A stretch of DNA of 17,019 bases from RUG14300 sp964619685 (lineage in GTDB: Bacteria; Bacillota; Clostridia; Christensenellales; CAG-1252), in assembly GCA_964619685.1 (NCBI GenBank), contig CAZUET010000021.1, positions 1 through 17,019 on the forward strand. Direction: 5' to 3'. The position numbers and the translations under genes were made by a program. This document shows, piece by piece, positions 1 to 5,816 of the stretch. The notes below the pieces were generated by a model. The model was not told where the DNA came from. It did not search any database and was given only the letters and a program-made list of their open reading frames with translations. Position 1 is the stretch's first letter. Each line of letters opens with the position of its first letter.

Positions 1-18
1 GTTATATATTAATTATTA

Positions 19-27
19 TGTTATAAT
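19..27 (+). promoter_or_regulatory. Extended -10 promoter element for recJ operon
   Basis: TG at 19-20, one base, then TATAAT at 22-27 makes a perfect extended -10 box. It ends 8 bases before the recJ ATG at 36, so transcription would start at about the first codon. The -35 region would lie at the very edge of, or outside, the window and cannot be judged. No Shine-Dalgarno sequence lies between the box and the ATG, which fits a leaderless transcript. That is inference from spacing; upstream read-through is also possible. Confidence 0.5.
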
Positions 28-35
28 ATTTTTGT

Positions 36-2390
36 ATGAATTCTAATGATGAAAAAGTAAAACAGTTATCCATAAAAACCGGGTATGATCCAATTTTTAT
101 CGAATACCTTATCAAAAGAGGGTATGAGGACGAGTCTACAATTAAAAACTTTTTAATTCCGTCCGAAAATACTCTTGATCCTTTTATCATGAGCCAAATG
201 GAAATGGCAGTCGATAGAATAAGGTTTTCGCTGGAAAGAGAAGAAAAAATTCTTATCTTTGGCGACTATGATTGCGACGGAATATGTTCTACATCCATTT
301 TAAAGCTGTATTTTGATTCTGTAGGTGCGGACTGTGTTTACTATATTCCATCGAGAAGTGAGGGTTACGGTTTAAATAATGATACCTTGGAAAGACTTAT
401 CGAAAACTACTTTCCCGACCTTATTATTACAGTTGACTGCGGAATTGCATCGGTAGAAGAGGTTGAATTGTGTATTGATTTAGGTGTTGATATTATCGTT
501 ACCGATCACCACGAGCCACAGGAACTTTTACCTGACTGTACTATCGTTAATCCAAAAATAGACGAAAATTCTCCATTCCACGATTTATGCGGTGCAGGGG
601 TTGCATATAAGCTTGTTGAAGCACTTGCAGGTGCTAATGTTGCTAAGCAATACTTAGATATTGCTGCTATTGCCACCGTTGCGGATATTGTTCCCCTTGT
701 CGGAGTTAATAGAAGTATCGTTTATCACGGATTAAAGGTCATAGAAAAAAGAAATAGATTATCCATAAAACGCCTTTTGCAGTCAGTCGATCTTCATAAG
801 GTAAATGCTATAGATATTGGATTCCGTATTGCTCCACGCATAAATGCACCGGGTAGAATGGGTTATGATCTCGACATGGTTAGTTTTTTTACAAGTAATG
901 ATGAGTTTGTTATCAATGAGCTGTTGCAACGCATGGAAAAGGCAAATTCCGAGCGTCAGCAGTTGACTCAAAAGGGATATAATCAAGCATTGGAAATGCT
1001 TGATTCTGCATACTTAGCGGAAAATAAGATAATTGTACTATATAATCCCGAATGGCAAACAGGAATATTGGGACTGATCGCATCTAAATTGACCGAGCAA
1101 TTTTATAGACCTACCATATTGCTTGCAGATGCAGGAGAATGCCTAAGAGGCTCTGCACGAAGTATTGACGGTGTAAATATTTTTGAGTGCTTATCAAAGG
1201 TATCCGATCAAATGATATCGTTCGGCGGACATCAGGGTGCTGCGGGTATGAGTTTGGCTAAGAACAAAGTTTCGGACTTTACTAAGGCGATAAATAGAGC
1301 ATGCGAGAGTTTACCAGATAGCTTATTTATACCAAAGCAAAGCTATGATATATTATTAGAAAAGAAGGATTTTAAAGGAAAGCTATTCCGTGAGTTTGCT
1401 CTTTTAGAGCCGACAGGCGAGGGAAATCCCGAGCCGATATTTGCAGTATCGTCAGCCGATATCAAGCTATCTAAATTAGCCGGGAGCGAGCATATCAAGG
1501 GTGTGATTAATTCCGAGGTAGAAGCAATAGGCTTTTCAAAGTCCGAATTACTATTTCCTGTAAGTGTGGGTGCGGAATTACTGTTATGCGGAACGGTTTC
1601 CGAAAAGGAATATAAAAATCGTAAATATCTTGCACTCGGTATCAGTGACCACTTTTTAAAAGGGATAGAGGGCGTAAAAGACAATTCTATAATGTTTTCA
1701 AAGTATTTGAAGACGGGTTTGGTTAATGACCGTAAGGGTGATACTAAGCCTCTTTACCGTGTATCTGAAATTGATAAGGAGTTAAATGCCCCGACACCCT
1801 TTGGAAAACTGTTTATAGCTTATTCAAGACAAACCGCAGATCAATTTTTATCAAGGGTAAGTGCAGAGAAAAATGACAGAATCGTACTCCGTACAAGTGT
1901 TGGAATTATTCCGAAAGACCCGTTAAATACGCTGGTTATCTGTCCGGAAAGCTTTGTAAATTGTAGATTCTATTCATCCATAGTTTTCTTAGATAGTCCT
2001 ATATCGGCAAAGTATTTGAATGAGCTTGCAAGGACTTATACCGATCCTGAGTTTGTACTTATAAAGCACTTCGGCTTTGTTAGGGAGTTAAAGTCCCTCG
2101 ATCTAAAGGATGAATCTATCGAATATACCGTCAATAAGCTATATCAGTTTATACAAAGCGGTAAAAAAGCATCCGACTTGAATGAAGTGTTTTATGCACT
2201 TATGAGCTACGGATATAAGCTGTCATATGATACATTCTATGTTCATTTTTGTGTGATATATGAGATAGGGTGGGTGAAAATTGCATCAGGCTTCAATCTT
2301 GTATGTAGACCGGCTAAGCCCGACTACCATTCTTCGAGTTTTTTAACGCTGATAAAAATGGTAGTTAGGTATGTTTCGGAGGTGAGGTAA
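36..2390 (+). CDS. recJ: Single-stranded-DNA-specific exonuclease RecJ
   Basis: RecJ is a 5'-to-3' single-strand DNA exonuclease acting in recombination and in mismatch and base excision repair. The DHH phosphoesterase motifs are clear: DYDCDG (77-82), VDCG (D134), TDHHE (157-160), DLCGAGVAY (about 183-191) and VADIVPL (D217). They are followed by RINAPGRMG (268-276) and the DHHA1 motif GGHQGAAG (397-404). The remainder is an OB-fold region plus a C-terminal extension. The 784 residues match the long Bacillota type (about 785) rather than the shorter E. coli enzyme (577). ATG 36 is the first possible in-frame start, since TAA lies in frame at 24-26, and the N-terminus begins at the usual RecJ point. 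The gene has no ribosome binding site. Its stop overlaps the dtd start by one base (TAATG), so it leads an operon. Confidence 0.96.
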   Translation: MNSNDEKVKQLSIKTGYDPIFIEYLIKRGYEDESTIKNFLIPSENTLDPFIMSQMEMAVDRIRFSLEREEKILIFGDYDCDGICSTSILKLYFDSVGADCVYYIPSRSEGYGLNNDTLERLIENYFPDLIITVDCGIASVEEVELCIDLGVDIIVTDHHEPQELLPDCTIVNPKIDENSPFHDLCGAGVAYKLVEALAGANVAKQYLDIAAIATVADIVPLVGVNRSIVYHGLKVIEKRNRLSIKRLLQSVDLHKVNAIDIGFRIAPRINAPGRMGYDLDMVSFFTSNDEFVINELLQRMEKANSERQQLTQKGYNQALEMLDSAYLAENKIIVLYNPEWQTGILGLIASKLTEQFYRPTILLADAGECLRGSARSIDGVNIFECLSKVSDQMISFGGHQGAAGMSLAKNKVSDFTKAINRACESLPDSLFIPKQSYDILLEKKDFKGKLFREFALLEPTGEGNPEPIFAVSSADIKLSKLAGSEHIKGVINSEVEAIGFSKSELLFPVSVGAELLLCGTVSEKEYKNRKYLALGISDHFLKGIEGVKDNSIMFSKYLKTGLVNDRKGDTKPLYRVSEIDKELNAPTPFGKLFIAYSRQTADQFLSRVSAEKNDRIVLRTSVGIIPKDPLNTLVICPESFVNCRFYSSIVFLDSPISAKYLNELARTYTDPEFVLIKHFGFVRELKSLDLKDESIEYTVNKLYQFIQSGKKASDLNEVFYALMSYGYKLSYDTFYVHFCVIYEIGWVKIASGFNLVCRPAKPDYHSSSFLTLIKMVVRYVSEVR

Positions 2391-2842
2391 TGAAAGCGAT
2401 AATACAAAGAGTTAGTAGTGCGATAGTACGAATTGGAGGAGAACAGGTAGCCGGCATCGGTTACGGCTTTTTGGTGTACTTAGGATTTGCACCTACCGAT
2501 AATAAAGCGGTAGTCGATTATGTTTTAGACAGAATTGCAGGTATTAGAATTATATCTGACGAAAACGGTAAAATGAACCTCAATCTTGATCAAGGTCATG
2601 GCGATGCGCTATTTGTACCAAACTTTACTTTATATGCAGATACTTCGTCACGTAGACCGTCATTTTGTTCTGCTATGGATCCCAAGACAGCCGCAGCGTT
2701 CTTTGAATATGCGTGTAAAGAATTTAGCGAAAAATATTACGGAAAACGAGTTGAACAAGGCGTATTCGGTGCAGATATGAAGGTCGAATCGGTGGTTGAC
2801 GGACCAATCAATGTAATTATAGAAAAATTAGCAGGTCAATAA
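2390..2842 (+). CDS. dtd: D-aminoacyl-tRNA deacylase (divergent motifs)
   Basis: DTD hydrolyses D-amino acids from mischarged tRNA in the cytosol, a chiral proofreading step. At 150 residues it has family length, begins with the typical KAIIQRVSSA and keeps KMNLNL (61-66), FTLYADT (79-85), RPSF (89-92) and GVFGADM (124-130). Two signature motifs deviate. The usual SQFT at 77-80 is PNFT, and the usual NxGPVT near the C-terminus is VDGPIN (136-141), which keeps only the Gly-Pro. The loop after DT is also one residue shorter than in E. coli and B. subtilis. The start lies in the recJ stop codon, with GGAGG at 2378-2382 and a 7-base spacer. The fold assignment is secure; unchanged specificity is not. 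Confidence 0.92.
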   Translation: MKAIIQRVSSAIVRIGGEQVAGIGYGFLVYLGFAPTDNKAVVDYVLDRIAGIRIISDENGKMNLNLDQGHGDALFVPNFTLYADTSSRRPSFCSAMDPKTAAAFFEYACKEFSEKYYGKRVEQGVFGADMKVESVVDGPINVIIEKLAGQ

Positions 2843-2844
2843 AT

Positions 2845-3498
2845 ATGATTATTCAATCAATAAAAGGTTTTGTTTTAGGGCAAACATCATATCTCCTTAT
2901 CGAGAATGGGCATGCACTTTTAGTGGATTGTGGATTTAATATATCCGATTTAAAAGGATACTTATCGGGTAAGGATATCGTTATCGACGGAGTTCTTTTG
3001 ACTCATGGACATTTCGATCATGCATATTGCGGAGCCGAATTACTAAGACAAGGTGTACATATATATTCTTCGGTCTATTCGGATGAGCTAACATCGGGTA
3101 GATATAATCTTGCTCGATTTATGAATGTACCCTTTGAAAAATTTACTACCGACTGTAAGCTTAACGGAAATTGTCATTTTTTACTTAGCGAATTCGATGT
3201 CGAGGTATTTTATACCCCGGGACACAGTATAGACAGTATGTGCTATCTCATCAATGGCGTGCTTTTTTCGGGCGATACACTTTTATCGGGTTCTTACGGT
3301 AGAGTTGATTTACCGACAGGAGATGCTAAGGATATGAGGGCAAGTCTTAAAAAGCTTCTTGCCTTCGATAAAAAGTTACCTGTTTGTTCGGGACACGAAA
3401 ACGTTCGTAAGGGCGTCTATCCGTATCTTCCGAACCGTGCGATAGGTGATTACTGCTGTTCTCAAGATATAATTTATTTTTTAGCGAGAAATGACTAA
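2845..3498 (+). CDS. Metallo-beta-lactamase-fold hydrolase (glyoxalase II-like)
   Basis: This is a cytosolic metal-dependent hydrolase of the MBL superfamily, glyoxalase II/YcbL-like branch. Metal ligands are visible: THGHFDH (H54, H56, D58, H59), H127 in TPGH, D144 in SGDTL and H184 in SGHE. The GRVDLPTGD stretch (152-160) is typical of the group. At 217 residues it is a single catalytic domain without the extra helical substrate domain of true glyoxalase II, so the substrate is unknown. It starts two bases after the dtd stop with a weak AGGT site (2833-2836) and ends overlapping hemZ by 8 bases, so it is probably translationally coupled. In Clostridia this gene commonly lies between dtd and hemZ, but the reason is not known. 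Confidence 0.9.
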   Translation: MIIQSIKGFVLGQTSYLLIENGHALLVDCGFNISDLKGYLSGKDIVIDGVLLTHGHFDHAYCGAELLRQGVHIYSSVYSDELTSGRYNLARFMNVPFEKFTTDCKLNGNCHFLLSEFDVEVFYTPGHSIDSMCYLINGVLFSGDTLLSGSYGRVDLPTGDAKDMRASLKKLLAFDKKLPVCSGHENVRKGVYPYLPNRAIGDYCCSQDIIYFLARND

Positions 3499-4921
3499 TA
3501 TAGGATTTAATGTAAAAACAAATATAGACGGATTTTTGAATGATTTTTGCGAAACTGTGAGGAGCTTTTCTCCTATTCTTTCGGTCGATAATAACGGTTT
3601 GGAACTATTTATCGAATGTATACAGGACGAGCATAATCTATATGCAAAGATAATGCTTGACGGTAAGGAAGTGCTTTCAAATAGTAGAGTTAGGGAATAT
3701 TCTCCTTCAAAGCTGATTGAGAATAGGAATTTTAAGCGTTTTTGTAAAATTACCCTTTATAGGTATTTATCCGCATTTACCGGAATTGAACTACCATATG
3801 GTAGTCTTACAGGAATAAGACCTACAAAGCTGTATTATGACCTTATTAATGAGGGCGTCGATCCAAAAGAAGTACTATCCGATTATTACTTAGTCAGTAA
3901 GCCGAAGCTTGAGCTTATATCTAATATAATTGAAACTCAAAAGGGCATTTATTCGTTGGGAGAGGGTGAATATAATGCATTTGCAAACATCCCGGTATGT
4001 CCTACAAGATGTGCATACTGCTCATTTTTAGCAGATACAGTTAAGCACTCCGCTAAATTTTTGCCCGATTATGCAGATAATGTGGCTCGTGATATATCGG
4101 AGCAGTTCGATATGAATCTTGGAAAAAGGCGTGCGATTTATGTCGGTGGCGGTACACCTACCAGTATTTCCGATGAGCAATTAGATAAGATATTAAGAGC
4201 CTTTCGAGCCAAAGGCGAAGAGTTTACAGTTGAAGCAGGTAGACCTGAAACATTGACAGCCGAGAAAATTGCCATAATGAAGGCAAACGGTGTTACAAGA
4301 GTGTCTGTTAATCCCCAAACATTCAAGGAAAGTACATTGAAACTTATAGGAAGAGCACATACATTGACGGATATATATTCTTCTTATGAATTGGCAAGAA
4401 AGGGCGGATTTGATATTAATATGGACTTGATAGCAATGTTACCCGACGAATCGGTAGACGATTTTGCAATGTCGGTAAATAAGGCCATCGAATTAAGACC
4501 TGAAAATATAACCGTTCATACATTATCAATTAAAAGAGGCTCTGTATTTAACCTTGAAGGTAAGGTATCTGCACTCGACAGTTCGGGCGGTGAAATGGTC
4601 GAATATGCATATCGAGCATTAACCCAAGCGGGATATCGCCCATATTATATGTATAGACAAAAGAACACATTTGGTAGACTTGAAAATGTAGGCTATTGCT
4701 TGCCCGATAAAGCATGCGTCTATAATGTGGATATAATGGAAGAGACCCATACAATTCATGCATCCGGAGCAGGTGCTATCTCTAAAAAAGTATTCAGAAA
4801 TTCGACAAACGGCGATGTTCGTATTGAAAGATTATCCGAAATTAAGGAGATAAAGGGCTATAACGAACAAATTGACACATTGATTCAAAAGAAGCGTGTA
4901 TTCTTTATGAATAAGGATTAA
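3491..4921 (+). CDS. hemZ: Oxygen-independent coproporphyrinogen III dehydrogenase HemZ
   Basis: HemZ is a radical-SAM protein of the HemN/HemW superfamily, annotated as oxidatively decarboxylating coproporphyrinogen III in heme synthesis without oxygen. The [4Fe-4S] motif CPTRCAYC gives C170, C174 and C177. GGGTPT (219-224) is the SAM-binding segment. HemZ-specific signatures are LPYGSLTGIRPTKL (101-114), FTVEAGRPET (245-254) and, near the C-terminus, YRQKN...NVGYC and IMEETHTIHASGAG. The N-terminal 160 residues form the HemZ-specific extension. The start overlaps the MBL gene by 8 bases, with only a weak purine-rich site (GCGAGA), suggesting coupling. No other heme genes are in view, so the physiological role could instead be heme handling. 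In Clostridia hisS usually follows; here a decayed region does. Confidence 0.93.
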   Translation: MTNIGFNVKTNIDGFLNDFCETVRSFSPILSVDNNGLELFIECIQDEHNLYAKIMLDGKEVLSNSRVREYSPSKLIENRNFKRFCKITLYRYLSAFTGIELPYGSLTGIRPTKLYYDLINEGVDPKEVLSDYYLVSKPKLELISNIIETQKGIYSLGEGEYNAFANIPVCPTRCAYCSFLADTVKHSAKFLPDYADNVARDISEQFDMNLGKRRAIYVGGGTPTSISDEQLDKILRAFRAKGEEFTVEAGRPETLTAEKIAIMKANGVTRVSVNPQTFKESTLKLIGRAHTLTDIYSSYELARKGGFDINMDLIAMLPDESVDDFAMSVNKAIELRPENITVHTLSIKRGSVFNLEGKVSALDSSGGEMVEYAYRALTQAGYRPYYMYRQKNTFGRLENVGYCLPDKACVYNVDIMEETHTIHASGAGAISKKVFRNSTNGDVRIERLSEIKEIKGYNEQIDTLIQKKRVFFMNKD

Positions 4922-4930
4922 GTGAAAAAA

Positions 4931-5084
4931 ATGGAGAATAAATATAGCATGTTTTCATAATCCCAATGAAGAAAACGGATATTTAACTAACCGCTATATG
5001 ACTGATCCCAACCGACTTGATAGGTCATTATGGCGTGGGCAAAATCTTTTCGGCAACGCATTAATGCTTATAAGAGATGATTGA
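4931..5084 (+). pseudogene. NADAR (YbiA-like) family gene remnant, internally deleted and frameshifted
   Basis: Reading frame 3 from 4947 gives ACFHNPNEENGYLTN, the typical N-terminus of a NADAR domain, and then runs directly into YMTDPNRLDRSLWRG and QNLFGNALMLIRDD, the typical NADAR C-terminus (DP..., WRGQNLLGxALM, R). The roughly 100 residues that normally separate these ends are missing, so there is an in-frame internal deletion. The first codons (ATG GAG AAT AAA TAT at 4931, or GTG at 4922) lie in another frame. One extra base near 4946 breaks the gene, and the frame in use stops at TAA 4958-4960. AAGGA at 4913-4917 could have been its ribosome binding site. NADAR proteins are N-glycosidases, including enzymes that remove ADP-ribose from guanine. 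The call rests on remembered family motifs. Confidence 0.72.
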
Positions 5085-5296
5085 AAACAAACAATCAATA
5101 ATTACATAAGTACTTTGATAAAGAATATGGTTTTTATGAAGAAAAGTCAGAGTCTTTGTTTAGTGTGCTGTTGATTGATATTACATATGATTTTGAAGAG
5201 AATCATACAAAAAGAGAATATCGAATAAAGATTGAGCCTAACAATCGTTTGAGGGAGAATAAACCGAAAATCGAAGTTGTACATATAAAACATTAA
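5077..5296 (+). pseudogene. Frameshifted small reading frame, unknown family
   Basis: ATG at 5077 overlaps the NADAR stop (TGA 5082-5084) by 8 bases and encodes MIENKQSIIT before TAA at 5107. Removing one base there joins it to an open frame from 5108 that begins KYFDKEYGFYEEKSESLF and ends VVHIKH at TAA 5294-5296. The rebuilt product would be about 73 residues, charged and without membrane segments. I do not recognise it. The overlap suggests it was once coupled to the NADAR gene as a two-gene cassette. Alternatively the open frame from 5102 is chance, since it has no ATG. Confidence 0.4.
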
Positions 5297-5325
5297 TTGA
5301 CGGTTATGTTTACAATCTGTATAAA
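5297..5325 (+). promoter_or_regulatory. Promoter P1 upstream of rpsO
   Basis: TTGACG (5297-5302) and TATAAA (5320-5325) are separated by exactly 17 bases; each hexamer matches the sigma-A consensus at 5 of 6 positions. The -35 begins directly after the stop codon of the decayed frame. Transcription would start near 5332, giving an rpsO leader of about 134 bases. Confidence 0.55.
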
Positions 5326-5351
5326 AATATCGTAAAATGTAAAAAGTTTGA

Positions 5352-5380
5352 TTGACAAAACTTTAATAATATATTATCAT
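5352..5380 (+). promoter_or_regulatory. Promoter P2 upstream of rpsO
   Basis: A perfect TTGACA (5352-5357) and TATCAT (5375-5380, 5 of 6) are separated by 17 bases. This is the best sigma-A promoter in the window, as expected for a ribosomal protein gene. Transcription would start near 5387. Confidence 0.75.
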
Positions 5381-5386
5381 AGTTTA

Positions 5387-5465
5387 GTACCCTTTGCTTA
5401 GATATTCAAATTGCCAATGTATTTCTACGCTTTGGGCGAATAAAAAATTTTTGGAGGTTCATATC
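5387..5465 (+). promoter_or_regulatory. rpsO 5' leader, possible S15 autoregulatory site
   Basis: About 79 untranslated bases lie between the predicted P2 start and the rpsO ATG. A weak stem can be drawn: 5410-5417 pairs with 5432-5441, eight pairs with single-base bulges at G5434 and G5438. It lies upstream of the GGAGGT ribosome binding site (5453-5458). S15 represses its own translation through leader RNA structures in several bacteria, and the structures differ between lineages. I see no match to a specific known class, so the regulatory role is inferred. Confidence 0.3.
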
Positions 5466-5723
5466 ATGGAACAAAAAAGCGTAATAATTGCTAATTATGC
5501 ACGTACGGCAAATGACACGGGTTCACCCGAGGTTCAAATCGCATTATTGACTGAAAGAATCAACAACCTTTCTGCTCACCTTGAAACACATAAGAAGGAT
5601 AATCACTCTCGTCGTGGTTTGCTTCAAATGATCGGTAAGCGTAAAAAGTTGCTTGCTTACTTGCAAAAAGTTGATATCAATAGATATAGAGAGCTTATTG
5701 CTAAGTTAGGTTTGAGAAAATAA
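5466..5723 (+). CDS. rpsO: 30S ribosomal protein S15
   Basis: S15 is a primary 16S rRNA-binding protein of the small subunit that helps build the platform and contacts the large subunit. The 85-residue product carries the family signature in order: TGSPEVQIALLTERI, then HKKDNHSRRGLLQMIGKRKK, then LLAYL. It is 3-4 residues shorter than the common 88-89. The start at 5466 is set by GGAGGT at 5453-5458 with a 7-base spacer and by the usual N-terminus. An upstream in-frame ATG at 5394 would add 24 residues unlike S15 and lies in the leader. Two promoters precede the gene and a terminator-like hairpin follows, so output to pnp may be set by partial termination. Confidence 0.97.
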   Translation: MEQKSVIIANYARTANDTGSPEVQIALLTERINNLSAHLETHKKDNHSRRGLLQMIGKRKKLLAYLQKVDINRYRELIAKLGLRK

Positions 5724-5734
5724 TGTCACAAAAT

Positions 5735-5763
5735 GGGCGGTATCTTTTTATCGCCCTTTATTT
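5735..5763 (+). terminator. Intrinsic terminator between rpsO and pnp
   Basis: GGGCGGTA (5735-5742) pairs with TATCGCCC (5749-5756), eight pairs including one G-U, around a six-base loop. TTTATTT follows (5757-5763). The broken T run suggests partial termination, which would reduce but not abolish read-through into pnp. Confidence 0.7.
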
Positions 5764-5778
5764 CGTATAATTATGCCG

Positions 5779-5798
5779 TTAAAACAGAGAAGTTTTAA
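5779..5798 (+). promoter_or_regulatory. Hairpin in pnp leader
   Basis: TTAAAAC (5779-5785) and GTTTTAA (5792-5798) form a perfect 7-bp stem with a six-base loop. It ends 7 bases before the pnp ribosome binding site GGAGG (5806-5810). A TATAAT at 5766-5771 lies just upstream but has no matching -35. In E. coli PNPase represses its own mRNA through a double-stranded leader element; a similar role here is only analogy. The stem is AT-rich and weak. Confidence 0.35.
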
Positions 5799-5816
5799 TA
5801 GGCTTGGAGGTAATAG

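Noticed and set aside
4922..5296. Small RNA or riboswitch in the hemZ-rpsO gap
   Set aside because: The sequence is better explained as decayed coding DNA; I saw no strong stem followed by a T run and no known riboswitch core.
5394..5465. N-terminal extension of S15 starting at ATG 5394
   Set aside because: The extra 24 residues do not resemble S15, no ribosome binding site precedes 5394, and GGAGGT stands at the right distance from ATG 5466.
5766..5771. TATAAT as a separate pnp promoter
   Set aside because: The hexamer is perfect but no -35 box is found at 16-18 bases, where the terminator stem lies, and no TG precedes it.
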